Position numbers and translations under genes: made by a program | The notes under the pieces: model-generated | Seen by the model: the letters and a program-made list of their open reading frames with translations, nothing else | Told to the model about the DNA's origin: nothing | Database searches by the model: none | Virus record (IMG/VR): IMGVR_UViG_3300010354_000088 | Location: 1 to 63,218 of that record | Strand: one strand, 5' to 3' | From: a virus | DNA: 63,218 nucleotides | In this document: piece after piece, positions 29,835-39,148 of the stretch | How positions within the stretch are numbered: the first letter of the stretch is position 1 | Layout: every line of letters starts with the position of its first letter

Positions 29835-32186
29835 TTAAATAGTTCCAGGAGTAACTCCGTTTTCTTGAATAGGTGTAACTAATTTAGAAGGATCAAAATT
29901 ACCGCCTGTAATAGCATTAATTCTTTGAACTTCTTCGGGAGTAAGCTGATCAGGAGTATTTAAAGCTTTTCGATAAAGCTGTTCGTTAATTTGACCTGCT
30001 TTATATCCTTGCTCAAGAGCCTTCATTCCAAAATCAGCATTAACATAATTTCTAAATCCTTTTAATCCAGATTCAATATTTTGACTTAATGCCTGACCTT
30101 TCATAGCTCTAAACTTAAATCTGTTTTCAGCATCCTGAAGATTAACATTTTGAATGTTCTGAAGATTAAGAAGATTAGCCTGATTAGTCAATTCTGTATT
30201 ACGATAGTTAAGCTCATTTTGCATTTGCTGCATTTTAGCTGCTCTATCTATTTGATTTTCAAGCTGATTAGCCTGAATAGCTGCATTTGTAGCAGGTATT
30301 TGATTTACATTACGAGCATTATATCGTGATGTAGCTCCTACTTTTTGAATTTGACGATTCATAAATTCATCCAAAGCACCAAAATCAGCAGTATATTTTT
30401 CAGGACGATACATCTGAGGTCTTGGCATTGGAGTATATTTTTGCATCATATTATAAAGAGCCTGACCACCTGCACCTACTGTATTAGCAATAAGAAGATT
30501 TCTATTCATTTTTTTAAAATCTTCAGGCAATCCTGTAGTTGTGCTAGTTTCAGGTGTTTCAGCAGTAGGCTGCTGATTATTTCTCATATTAATTTCTCTT
30601 TCAGAAGAATAATCGGGATCATTAAGTTGAGCTTCTTCTTCTTTACGCATAGCTTTCATTTCTGATGGACTATAATTTTCATCACGATATTGTTGACTAC
30701 GCATATTATTATACCACCAATCGGCTATCCCTCCATCTGCATGTCCTTCTTTAGCTTTTATTTTACGCTCCTGCTCAAGCATTTCTTTTGTAGGTTCTTT
30801 TCCGGAACCTTTATTTGCACGCATATTATCCCAAAGACCTCTGCGTGAATATGAGCCATCAGCACGTTTAATCATTTCTCCGCCTTGAGAATATTCATCA
30901 TTATTGGGGCCACCATTTTTAAATCTTCCCATAGCAAATAATGTAGGACTAAGCTTTTGCTTATTCATAACATTATGCTGTTCGTTTACATATTGATTAG
31001 TTCCTTGGCTATCCCATTCTGAAGATTCATTTTCAGACATGTAATCTCCTTTATAGTAACGATTATGAGGACTATTTGGACTAAGAGTTTTTTCCCAATC
31101 GTGCTCTGTCATCCCCATATCTAATTGAAGATCTTCTTTTACATCAGGAGATATATACATTTCTTTTGAAGATATACGAATAGGAGTACCTCCTTGCTTA
31201 GCACCAGGAACCATTGTTTCTAACTCTTGATATGGATCATATCCTGATTGCATAAGCATTTGTTGAGCTAAAGGAACACGGTTTGCCGGAACAATAAAAG
31301 CACCATCTTCTGCCAATAAGTTTTTATCATCAGCAGTTGGACTTCCATTTCCAGGAATAATACCATATTCATCTTCCATGTCTCCACCTTCTGCATATCC
31401 ACCCATAGAATATGGAGCTGATGAATTATTTAATATGGCATCACGTTCAATAGAATACCCTATACCACCACCGTCAGCATGTTTTAATTCAGGATACTTA
31501 GCATATACTTTAGCTTTTACATCACTACGACCATGAAGACCAGCAAGACGTAAAGCATCAACCGCATCGGCTTTAGTTGGAATAGGATAAGAACGATTTC
31601 CTCCGGCAAAATCTTTGCCTTTTACCATAGGATACGGTTTCTTTTCAGATCCATAATCTTTAGATCTTGAAAGTCCACCTTCTTTATAAGCCTCAGATTC
31701 TCCGCCACCTTGCTGATTATTATTTTCATCCATCTGAAACTGAGAAGGATCATCTCCAAGCATTTTCCAAATAGGAACTTTGCCTCCATTAGCAAAGTTA
31801 CCTTGCATGTAACCAGTTTCTGTATTATAAGGAGATGCTTGACGTTGCTGTTTTTTTACAGCTTCACCCATCATAGCATTTACATCGTAACTATTATCCA
31901 TAGCACGATTAAACTTCCATGCATCAATAGCTAGTCCAGCTACAGGAGCAATAGCAGCAGAAAGACCTCCTGTAGCACCCATAATAGCTGGATTTAATCC
32001 AATAGATGTAAGTTGTTTTGTAGTAGAAAGATCGGCTTGAGGGCCCTGCATCATAGGCATTTGCGGTTGCATCTGGTTGGGCATAACCATGCTGCCATTA
32101 GCATATTTTTTCTTAGGCAGATTTCCACCTGCCATATAATACAAATTAGCCATGTAAAATAATTTTACTTTATCTTCTGGTTTCAT
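29835..32186 (-). CDS. Probable cargo virion protein with repeated GG motifs
   Basis: A 783-residue protein. The N-terminal third has a hydrophobic Ala/Gly-rich segment (GATGGLSAAIAPVAGLAID, about residues 53-72) that could insert in a membrane. At least eight short motifs ending in Gly-Gly preceded by an acidic or Asn residue are scattered through it (for example FANGGK, YKEGGL, HADGGG, YAEGGD, FKNGGP, HADGGI). One segment reads LLAEDGAFIVPANRVPLAQQ. The C-terminal 250 residues are Gln/Asn-rich and predicted helical. Its ATG overlaps the ferritin stop by four bases. The position between muzzle/ferritin and polymerase matches crAss-like cargo proteins that pass down the tail with the DNA. The role of the GG motifs is unknown. 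Confidence 0.55.
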   Translation of the reverse strand: MKPEDKVKLFYMANLYYMAGGNLPKKKYANGSMVMPNQMQPQMPMMQGPQADLSTTKQLTSIGLNPAIMGATGGLSAAIAPVAGLAIDAWKFNRAMDNSYDVNAMMGEAVKKQQRQASPYNTETGYMQGNFANGGKVPIWKMLGDDPSQFQMDENNNQQGGGESEAYKEGGLSRSKDYGSEKKPYPMVKGKDFAGGNRSYPIPTKADAVDALRLAGLHGRSDVKAKVYAKYPELKHADGGGIGYSIERDAILNNSSAPYSMGGYAEGGDMEDEYGIIPGNGSPTADDKNLLAEDGAFIVPANRVPLAQQMLMQSGYDPYQELETMVPGAKQGGTPIRISSKEMYISPDVKEDLQLDMGMTEHDWEKTLSPNSPHNRYYKGDYMSENESSEWDSQGTNQYVNEQHNVMNKQKLSPTLFAMGRFKNGGPNNDEYSQGGEMIKRADGSYSRRGLWDNMRANKGSGKEPTKEMLEQERKIKAKEGHADGGIADWWYNNMRSQQYRDENYSPSEMKAMRKEEEAQLNDPDYSSEREINMRNNQQPTAETPETSTTTGLPEDFKKMNRNLLIANTVGAGGQALYNMMQKYTPMPRPQMYRPEKYTADFGALDEFMNRQIQKVGATSRYNARNVNQIPATNAAIQANQLENQIDRAAKMQQMQNELNYRNTELTNQANLLNLQNIQNVNLQDAENRFKFRAMKGQALSQNIESGLKGFRNYVNADFGMKALEQGYKAGQINEQLYRKALNTPDQLTPEEVQRINAITGGNFDPSKLVTPIQENGVTPGTI

Positions 32187-32746
32187 TTAAAGTCAAGATC
32201 AAGGAATCTCATAGCCATCTTATCTTCACCAAATGTTTTAAGCTTATCCATGTAATTTTGGACTTTACCCAATTCTTCTTGTTGCTCTTGCATATATTTC
32301 ATAGCAAGTTGATAAAGAAGATGATTGTTATATTTTAAAGAATGCCCAGCTAAAGCATTACATTGCTTAGTCACATTTATTTCATGTGAAAAAGTCATTT
32401 TAATTATTTCTGGAAATCCCTCAAAATTTTGAGGAGGCTCATTTAAACTTGGAATTTTAGGCTGAATGCCCATGTCCAAAAGAAAATCTTTAGCCCATTG
32501 AGCATGTTTCATTTCATCTTCAGCATCTTCTTGCCATTTTTTTGCAGCATTTAAATAACCATTGTCATTTAGCCACATAGACATAGAATGATACATACGA
32601 GAAGAATATTCTTCTTGCTCAATTCTATAATTCAACAAATCTATACATTCTTGAGAAAGAAGATTGTTGTTTTCTGTGTATTGCTCTTTTGGAGTGGCAG
32701 ATCCGCCTTTTTCTTCAAAAACAATTTTAGAGTTGTTGTCTGACAT
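32183..32746 (-). CDS. Ferritin (non-haem, FtnA type) encoded in the tail module
   Basis: A 187-residue protein. After a charged 28-residue extension it aligns by eye over its whole length with bacterial ferritin FtnA. All ferroxidase ligands are present: Glu46 (EEYSS, equivalent to FtnA Glu17), Glu78 and His81 (AEDEMKHA; Glu50, His53), Glu122 (SHEINVT; Glu94), and Gln155 and Glu158 (QEQQEEL; Gln127, Glu130). Third-site positions carry Asp77 and Glu154. Ferritins oxidise Fe2+ with oxygen or peroxide and store it in a 24-subunit shell, which also limits Fenton damage. It abuts the muzzle gene by one base and overlaps the cargo gene, so it is co-expressed late with virion proteins. It could protect phage DNA late in infection, hold iron, or be packaged; no virion-targeting signal is apparent apart from the N-terminal extension. 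Confidence 0.9.
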   Translation of the reverse strand: MSDNNSKIVFEEKGGSATPKEQYTENNNLLSQECIDLLNYRIEQEEYSSRMYHSMSMWLNDNGYLNAAKKWQEDAEDEMKHAQWAKDFLLDMGIQPKIPSLNEPPQNFEGFPEIIKMTFSHEINVTKQCNALAGHSLKYNNHLLYQLAMKYMQEQQEELGKVQNYMDKLKTFGEDKMAMRFLDLDFK

Positions 32747-32747
32747 C

Positions 32748-35700
32748 TTATTGATAGCTTATACGGAAATCCGTTTTAACTGATTTAACAAAAATAGACT
32801 TATTGGTTAAATATTCCAATGAAGATTTCATCCAAAATCCTCTCATAGGAGAATTTACACCATAGATATTGTTAGTTGTATTTGTAATAACCTGTGCCCT
32901 TGCAACAGGCCCCTTCCATCGGCTTTCACGATAATGCGGAATTAAATGCCGAGAAGCTGCTGACTGAACAAAAGGAATCTGTAAGGTATATTGAAATAAA
33001 GTCTCATATGAAACAGATTTTGGATCATCTGGGCCTGAAACAATTACAAAAGAGTCAAATATTTTAGTAAAATCAGAATATTGATTTACATACCAACCAA
33101 TCCTAAAAGGCTTTAAAACGCCATAAAATGTGGTTTTGTTATCCAAATTAGATGTTGTAACGTCAACATTTTCTAACCAGCAATCCCCTAAAATACTGTA
33201 ACTTGTTGATTGAGAAGGGAATATATTAGGATTAAATGTATGATAATCATTATTTATAGACAATACAAATGGAGATCCATTATCGTATTTATCTAAAAAT
33301 GCATCAATCCATTCGCTATATCTAACGCAACTGTTTACCCTTGGGTTTTCTACAGTTTGATCAAACATGAAATTAAATACAATCTCGTTGTATTTTTTAT
33401 CATATCCAGCACAAATACCGCCTTTACAAACTGGATTATCCGGTATAGTATGAATAATATCAGAATGAGAACCTAAAAATCCCTGATCTATAATATTAAA
33501 AAGCTCCTGCCTGTAACTTTTATTATCAGATAAAAGCTCTAAAGCTCCTCCAGCAATACGCCATATTTTACGACGAATAGCATCAATACCATAAGCAGCA
33601 TTGTCTGTTTTAACTATTGACCACTGATGTTGAGATCCGTAATTGTCAGTTATATTTTTAGCTTTTTGAGCTAAAACATCTCCATTGCCAATTAAAAGTT
33701 CTCCGGCAGAAGCTCCTTGACCAATCATAGCTCTATCATTTACATAATGATAGTTTATGCCTCTATCCTGCACTGATATTAAATATGCATTTAAATCAAG
33801 GATTTTATTAATTGGCCCCATTCTTAAATCATAATCTCTATATGATCCAATCTGGATAGTTTTATATCCATCTGTAAATGCATTTGGAGTATGAAGATCA
33901 GAATAGATTATTCTTGTTGGAAAATGAACGCTTCTGTATGGAACATTAGAATCGTATCCAAATTGACCATTTATTGATAATACTTGATTGTATCCTAAAT
34001 TAAAAGAGTCAGATTCAAATACATTGTTGTTGTAAGCAAAATCAACAAAGTTGGTTATTCCCGTTACAGGATAATAAGTATTGCTGCTTGTATCTGAACG
34101 CATAGCAGTATTGTATGCATTTTCAGTAACAAAACTTGCTATATGACCAAATGTGTAATAATTACCATAATCATCTTGTTGTGATGTTGAATACACATCT
34201 GGATTGTAAAAAGTCTTTATATAAGTTCTTTGTAAAAAACAATCTCCTTTGTAATATACAGTTCCATTGACTATTGCAGAATAATTAGCCAAATCAATAA
34301 AAGTTGATATTTTGTAATACTCCGTATTTTTTACATCGTATTGATCTGTAATAACATAACCATTTGCAGGATCTGGATCTTTTGAATATATATTTATCAA
34401 AGCCTTATCGTAACTTCCAATACCAGGAACTGCAACACTTGAATTATCAATTCCAATATATCTTGTTGTTGCAAAAGTTCTATTTTTAATAGTAAGGCTT
34501 GAAGAATTTAATGGCCCGGTATATTTAAAATAAAAAAATCCATTAGGATCTGATTCATTTACAGCTTCGTCATAAAGACTTACAAACGTAGAGTTTGGTA
34601 TAGGTTGCCATTCTTGAATGTTGTATGCTTCAGGAATTTCACGCTCTTCAAGTGCAGCATTAATACTTACAGCATTAAACAAGAAAGAACAATTATGATC
34701 TCCAGGGCTTCCAGCTACAGATGTATAGCCAATATCAGCCATCTTATACATTACATAAGATGAATCTGTAAATGACTTTCTAAAAAATAAATCAGGAGAA
34801 AAGAAACCATATTTATTATTTACAGTTCCAGTGCCTACAGGATAAACAAATTTATTAAATGGCCCTGCCAAGGGATTACATTCAGCCACCAAAGGATATA
34901 GTGTACTAAATGAAGGAAATACATTAGTAGCTCTTAAAACAGGACTTGAACTTCCAAGTGGAGCTTGTACGCAATTAACACCAGACCAAACATAAAATTC
35001 AGGTGTTTCTGGATCAAGAATTGCTGCATCATATGTAGGAACAGTAACTCCTTGATAAAGAAGATTCCTATTTCTTTCGCCTCTTGTAAAGTAAAAGCCA
35101 CATATATTATCATTCATCCATTGAGTTACAATGCAAGATGTAACATCAAACTTAACACCCATAATACTGAGTGTATTTGATAATTGCTGTAATGGAGATT
35201 GCTGTGGATTTGCTGAACAAGAAGGAAATCTAAGAATACCTTGATTGTTTAATACAGTAATGCCAGGATCAAACCATGCATCATAGCCACTTACAGGAAA
35301 AGGCTCTGTTTCTCGACCTGATTTATGAACAAATACTACAGCAAAAGGATATGCTTCAGATCTAAAATAACCTGTATTAGAATATGTTTTTTGATAATCT
35401 TTATACTGTCCGTAAGGAGGAACAGCATCAACTATACTAAATGGCTTATCTTGAACCTGAAGTGTATCATCAGGTTTAGCAATAATAGCATTAGCAAAAG
35501 ATAAAAGATCAGGATGAAACAAATTTCTTGTTCTTACGTTTCCTGCAAAAAATCTATTTTCAAGCTGAGTAATGCTTTTTACAATATCATTTGGACTTTT
35601 CTTTGATATGATTTCTTCAAATGTGAAATCAACAACCTGCTCACATCCTGTTATTTTAATTTGTAAAGTAGGAGAATTAGGATTGATGTCAAATAATTTG

Positions 35701-36611
35701 TCATATAATCCAGTTTCAAATGTTCCGTCAAAATATCTTACATATGCTATCTCAAGATAAGGATATGTAGTATCAAGATTACTTAAATCAAGAATGACTG
35801 ATTTTGATGTTTGAACTGTACTTGGATCTCCATCTATAATAATCCCAGCACCTATTGGATCTAAAAATATTTCTATTGCATTAGATTCCCCTAAGAAACT
35901 GGTAGGATTAAATGAAGTTGTATTGTAACGTATAAAATAAAACCAGTTTCCGGCTTTATGACATCCATCTTCATCCAAAGTCATTGTATCAACAATTGGA
36001 TGAGCACATGTTTCATTTAAAAGCTCAATGCCATTAGGAAAACTGCCATTATAATAAAGCTTATTATTGCAAATTCCATTTTGATCAAATCCTGAATTAA
36101 TTGAACGTATAGGATTTTTAAAATCTGTCCAATAAAGATTTACAGAATCATCATAATCTATTCTTGCAAAAACTTCTATTTGATGCTCACAATCGAAATT
36201 AAAAAGATTTGTTCTAAAATCTAATCTTGGAGCATTAGGATTTACAAGAGGATTTATTGTTCCGGTGTAATTATTTAATGGACGATATACATGATCAAAA
36301 CCACCTGAGCCGCAAGAGTTGTTTAAACCTCTTTTAGGTGATGGATAAGTTCCGATTTCACCTATATTTTGAAATGTATTATATGAAAATATGTATGCTA
36401 TTCCATTATATTCACAATACCCTAAAGGAATAAATCCCTGAGTAAGAGAAAAAGCCTGTTCGTTACCTCCAATATTAGTTGCAACAAACCCTTGCCCTTC
36501 TATGTTTAATAGTCTTATATTAAGACCATCTCTTAACCTTGTAGTGGCTATTTTTGTTGGATCAGAATCTTTATCTATCCCTTGATAAAACTCATTTATC
36601 TGATAAGCCAT
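32748..36611 (-). CDS. Muzzle/tail stabilisation protein
   Basis: A 1287-residue protein. It begins MAYQINEFYQGIDKDSDPTKI, followed by RDGLNIRLLN. This 'GID.D..P.......DGLN.R' start is characteristic of long podovirus tail-tube/stabilisation proteins (P22 gp10/T7 gp12-like), including the crAss muzzle protein. The rest is beta-rich with Tyr, Asn and Ser, as expected of beta-propeller and insertion domains, and there is no catalytic motif. It follows the ring-type proteins and precedes the cargo genes, the position of the muzzle gene in crAss001. It should form the distal tail barrel through which DNA and cargo leave. I am confident of the tail role and less so of exact equivalence. Confidence 0.78.
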   Translation of the reverse strand: MAYQINEFYQGIDKDSDPTKIATTRLRDGLNIRLLNIEGQGFVATNIGGNEQAFSLTQGFIPLGYCEYNGIAYIFSYNTFQNIGEIGTYPSPKRGLNNSCGSGGFDHVYRPLNNYTGTINPLVNPNAPRLDFRTNLFNFDCEHQIEVFARIDYDDSVNLYWTDFKNPIRSINSGFDQNGICNNKLYYNGSFPNGIELLNETCAHPIVDTMTLDEDGCHKAGNWFYFIRYNTTSFNPTSFLGESNAIEIFLDPIGAGIIIDGDPSTVQTSKSVILDLSNLDTTYPYLEIAYVRYFDGTFETGLYDKLFDINPNSPTLQIKITGCEQVVDFTFEEIISKKSPNDIVKSITQLENRFFAGNVRTRNLFHPDLLSFANAIIAKPDDTLQVQDKPFSIVDAVPPYGQYKDYQKTYSNTGYFRSEAYPFAVVFVHKSGRETEPFPVSGYDAWFDPGITVLNNQGILRFPSCSANPQQSPLQQLSNTLSIMGVKFDVTSCIVTQWMNDNICGFYFTRGERNRNLLYQGVTVPTYDAAILDPETPEFYVWSGVNCVQAPLGSSSPVLRATNVFPSFSTLYPLVAECNPLAGPFNKFVYPVGTGTVNNKYGFFSPDLFFRKSFTDSSYVMYKMADIGYTSVAGSPGDHNCSFLFNAVSINAALEEREIPEAYNIQEWQPIPNSTFVSLYDEAVNESDPNGFFYFKYTGPLNSSSLTIKNRTFATTRYIGIDNSSVAVPGIGSYDKALINIYSKDPDPANGYVITDQYDVKNTEYYKISTFIDLANYSAIVNGTVYYKGDCFLQRTYIKTFYNPDVYSTSQQDDYGNYYTFGHIASFVTENAYNTAMRSDTSSNTYYPVTGITNFVDFAYNNNVFESDSFNLGYNQVLSINGQFGYDSNVPYRSVHFPTRIIYSDLHTPNAFTDGYKTIQIGSYRDYDLRMGPINKILDLNAYLISVQDRGINYHYVNDRAMIGQGASAGELLIGNGDVLAQKAKNITDNYGSQHQWSIVKTDNAAYGIDAIRRKIWRIAGGALELLSDNKSYRQELFNIIDQGFLGSHSDIIHTIPDNPVCKGGICAGYDKKYNEIVFNFMFDQTVENPRVNSCVRYSEWIDAFLDKYDNGSPFVLSINNDYHTFNPNIFPSQSTSYSILGDCWLENVDVTTSNLDNKTTFYGVLKPFRIGWYVNQYSDFTKIFDSFVIVSGPDDPKSVSYETLFQYTLQIPFVQSAASRHLIPHYRESRWKGPVARAQVITNTTNNIYGVNSPMRGFWMKSSLEYLTNKSIFVKSVKTDFRISYQ

Positions 36612-36613
36612 AT

Positions 36614-37252
36614 TTATTTCATATTACTAGGAAAACGAAGCTTTGGAACCATGTTCATACGAATCATCATCATACGCTCCATATCATCACGAGAAACAAA
36701 TCTAAACCCTGATTTAGCTTTTTGAACGTAATGACCATATTGAACATCAATGTATTGATATCTGTTTTCTGGTATTTTCCCATTCATATAATCTTCAAAA
36801 AGAAGTTTTTTAAGACAATACCAATAACAAGCTTCTTGATGCCCGTCTTTAATTAATGGATATCCTGTTTCTTCATCAATAGGCACACCTAAATAATCAA
36901 TGAATAATTTAACAGTTCCCTCTTTAGGAAGAGATGTTGGAATTGAAGATGCATTGGTTATACTATTATCGCCAAACATCAAATAAGTTCCGTTATTCTC
37001 ATAATTAAAGACAGTACAATTATGTCCTCTTACATGAAGCAATCTGTAAATGTTACATGGAAGAAGAGCTTTCTTATCTACAACCTCTAATGGAACATTG
37101 TAATAATGTACAAATTCCTCAAAGTCACCTATATTGTTTTCGGCTTCAACGCACCATTCTACAACATCAAAAAAATCAAATTCAAGACCTTTATAGTCTC
37201 TTGCAATTTTTGCTGCTATTGATTCTATTTTAACGTATTTGCCTTTTAACAT
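36614..37252 (-). CDS. Putative ring/adaptor protein of the tail
   Basis: A 212-residue protein. The central pattern FIDYLGVPIDEETGYPLIKDGHQEACYWYCLKKLLFE resembles a segment common to phage adaptor/tail-tubular proteins, where a helical bundle ends in a 'Y.G.P.DE.GYP.IP' loop. The N-terminal about 70 residues are helical and acidic. The C-terminus (MERMMMIRMNMVPKLRFP) is basic and Met-rich, a possible interface segment. It lies two bases from the muzzle gene on one side and close to the 151-residue gene on the other, within the head-to-tail region. A ring or adaptor role between portal and muzzle is inferred. Confidence 0.6.
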   Translation of the reverse strand: MLKGKYVKIESIAAKIARDYKGLEFDFFDVVEWCVEAENNIGDFEEFVHYYNVPLEVVDKKALLPCNIYRLLHVRGHNCTVFNYENNGTYLMFGDNSITNASSIPTSLPKEGTVKLFIDYLGVPIDEETGYPLIKDGHQEACYWYCLKKLLFEDYMNGKIPENRYQYIDVQYGHYVQKAKSGFRFVSRDDMERMMMIRMNMVPKLRFPSNMK

Positions 37253-37254
37253 GA

Positions 37255-37710
37255 CTAGTAAGTATGTCCTTTAGATATTTGCTCTTTTAATTTTATCTTT
37301 TGAGTCCTTACAAATTTACCTTTATATCTCTTCTTGTTTACTTTACCAATGTCCGGACTTAAAAAAAGTCTAAGACCGTATTGTTTACCTTGAGTTTCTA
37401 TGTCAAATTTGTAATTATCATATTGAGATTTGACTTCAGATACACTCATGTATCCAAAATTTAAATAAGGAAACACTATTGCGTAATTATTATAAATCAA
37501 ATCATCGGCCATTAATTTCATCATATCTGTAAACATATCTTTGGCCTTCTTTAAAGCTTGTCTTTCAGTCTTGGTTTTAAAAACCTCTCTGTAACTATTT
37601 ATTTTACCATTTCCAATGTCTTGTCTTATTTTAACAATATCTTCTACATTGGCTATTTCAAAATAAAAATCAAGCTTATTATTCTTGCATCTGTATTTTT
37701 TGTATTTCAT
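37255..37710 (-). CDS. Hypothetical basic protein of the tail region
   Basis: A 151-residue, strongly basic protein with a Lys/Tyr-rich N-terminus (MKYKKYRCKNNKLDFYF) and a basic C-terminus (KRYKGKFVRTQKIKLKEQ). The middle contains a helical segment (QALKKAKDMFTDMMKLMADDL) followed by YAIVFPYLNFGYMSVSE, a hydrophobic beta-like element. I do not recognise the family. It shares one base with its upstream neighbour and ends in TAG two bases before the next ATG, so it is a genuine coupled gene. The charge would suit nucleic-acid contact, for example a ring-lumen or DNA-binding virion protein, but this is speculative. Confidence 0.5.
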   Translation of the reverse strand: MKYKKYRCKNNKLDFYFEIANVEDIVKIRQDIGNGKINSYREVFKTKTERQALKKAKDMFTDMMKLMADDLIYNNYAIVFPYLNFGYMSVSEVKSQYDNYKFDIETQGKQYGLRLFLSPDIGKVNKKRYKGKFVRTQKIKLKEQISKGHTY

Positions 37711-38072
37711 TACATAGGTACGTTATTAGCCGAAGCAGCTATAGCATCAGGATCTAAGTTATTTCTATATGGATTAAAATCACTTACACGATTTGTATCT
37801 CCAATATTTGCCCTTGCATTAAGAAAATCTCTATCATCGCAAGGAATAACAACATCAGACTCAACAACCCTATCTGCCGGAATATCGTATTGGATACCTC
37901 CGTCTAAAATAACTCGATAGTGAAGTATTGATTCTTTTGCTTTGCCACCACATCCGCAACCTACAAGAATATTTACTTTTTCAGTATAACAATACTGCTC
38001 TTGTGGCTTAAAAACCTTACCTTTTATATAGGTAGTCATCACAATAGTGATCATCTTTTCATCTGTTGCCAT
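37710..38072 (-). CDS. Hypothetical virion-region protein
   Basis: A 120-residue protein beginning MATDEKMITIVMTTYIKGKV. The N-terminal 85 residues look like a small beta-barrel with a CGCGG motif near residues 38-42. The C-terminal 40 residues are Asn/Asp/Ala-rich and probably disordered. The CGC could bind a metal or form a disulphide, but no second cysteine pair is close. It lies between the 219- and 151-residue genes of the connector region with an almost direct junction. I infer a small structural or assembly protein without further evidence. Confidence 0.45.
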   Translation of the reverse strand: MATDEKMITIVMTTYIKGKVFKPQEQYCYTEKVNILVGCGCGGKAKESILHYRVILDGGIQYDIPADRVVESDVVIPCDDRDFLNARANIGDTNRVSDFNPYRNNLDPDAIAASANNVPM

Positions 38073-38074
38073 AA

Positions 38075-38734
38075 TTATCTTATTATATTATCAATACGAG
38101 GATTTTCCTGAGAATTATTTTTTACATCAGGAGGAACACTTAATGTACTCATAAGTTGTTTAATAGCAATTAATTCAAGCTCATGAACAATATGATTAGG
38201 AACCGGATATGGATCATTTTCACTAACTGTATAACATTTGCCATCTAAAGGATTAGATAATATGCCTATAAGACATACATATTTTAATCCGTAAGTTGGA
38301 GGGTTCCCTATTTTAAATTCAGTGCCTACAATTGTATAATAAGGCTTATTTCCTGTCCATGCACTGTAATTACCATACAGTTTTCCCATATAATTTCTAG
38401 AAGAAAACTCAAGTTTTTTATCGGCAGAACCAAAATATATTACTTCATGTCCTGATAAATCTTCAAGAGATGGAGCATCAACATAATATTCAACTTCTCC
38501 GGAATCAATATTATTGCAAATAAGGTTTCTACACTTAACTTCAAGACAACATATTTCCTGATAAAAATTATTATCAAGTGTACGTTTTTCTTTAAGAAGA
38601 TTTTTAATAAGAGTAGCTCTTATCTGATGAACCATTTTATATATCAACTCAATGTCAATACGTTCATCATCAGAACTAAAATAACCTTTTGCCTGATTTC
38701 GTATAGAATAACCTATTTCTGCTAATGTTGGCAT
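38075..38734 (-). CDS. Ring/head-tail connector protein (crAss structural family)
   Basis: A 219-residue protein beginning MPTLAEIGYSIRNQAKGYFSSDDERI, then YKMVHQIRATLIKNLL and YQEICCLEVKC. The pattern 'TL.EI...IRN...G..SDD..I.......Q.RA.LI' is one I associate with ring or connector proteins of crAss-like and marine podoviruses. The second half is beta-rich with a loop-like 'YCLIGILSNP' segment, and the end (PRIDNIIR) is short and polar. It heads the ring-protein cluster just before the muzzle, after a 63-base gap that holds an inverted repeat. A role in building the neck between portal and tail is likely. Confidence 0.65.
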   Translation of the reverse strand: MPTLAEIGYSIRNQAKGYFSSDDERIDIELIYKMVHQIRATLIKNLLKEKRTLDNNFYQEICCLEVKCRNLICNNIDSGEVEYYVDAPSLEDLSGHEVIYFGSADKKLEFSSRNYMGKLYGNYSAWTGNKPYYTIVGTEFKIGNPPTYGLKYVCLIGILSNPLDGKCYTVSENDPYPVPNHIVHELELIAIKQLMSTLSVPPDVKNNSQENPRIDNIIR

Positions 38735-38756
38735 AATAATAAATCCCCTTAAAAGC

Positions 38757-38770
38757 TGTATAAATATACA
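38757..38770. repeat. AT-rich inverted repeat in a 63-base intergenic gap
   Basis: TGTATA and TATACA face each other with a two-base spacer upstream of the 219-residue ring protein gene, in one of the few gaps of the late block. Read on the minus strand it contains TATATTTA, one base away from the Bacteroidota -7 consensus TAnnTTTG. It is flanked by ATCCCC / GGGAT-type sequence that could close a longer stem. It may be an internal promoter/operator or an RNA hairpin; neither can be decided by eye. Confidence 0.3.
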
Positions 38771-38797
38771 TCTCCTAAAGGGATATAAATTAGATTA

Positions 38798-39136
38798 TTA
38801 GTATTTCTTTACTATTTCAAATGTGGCCCATAAAAAGCCATTTATGAAAGAAGTAATCAGGCAACATGATACCCATTGAAATATATCAAACCAATTAAAA
38901 CATCCATCAAAAAAATACCAAAGACACCAAAATATAATTGTTCCCCATATTGAAGCCATACAAGCTACGCACAATACAATAGGATCAGCTAATTTAAATG
39001 GTACTTTGTCATACTTATTAATGAAATATTCCCTTATAGGAAAGCCTATTTTATTAGTGTCCGTAATCATCCGAATGCCGAGACAAACGCTCGACATCCA
39101 GATGACAGGACTTAGGTAACTGATTATCTCAGTCAT
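38798..39136 (-). CDS. Three-helix membrane protein (holin candidate)
   Basis: A 112-residue protein with three probable transmembrane helices at about residues 5-23, 52-75 and 84-108, separated by a charged 27-residue loop. A CVACMAS motif opens the second helix, resembling a Cys-containing motif of small membrane proteins in other Bacteroidota phages. Size, helix number and late expression would suit a holin that lets the amidase (3653-4135) reach peptidoglycan. However, it lies in the connector region, and the coiled-coil membrane protein at 49974-50333 competes for a lysis role. No lipobox is present. Confidence 0.5.
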   Translation of the reverse strand: MTEIISYLSPVIWMSSVCLGIRMITDTNKIGFPIREYFINKYDKVPFKLADPIVLCVACMASIWGTIIFWCLWYFFDGCFNWFDIFQWVSCCLITSFINGFLWATFEIVKKY

Positions 39137-39148
39137 GGTTTATTACTG

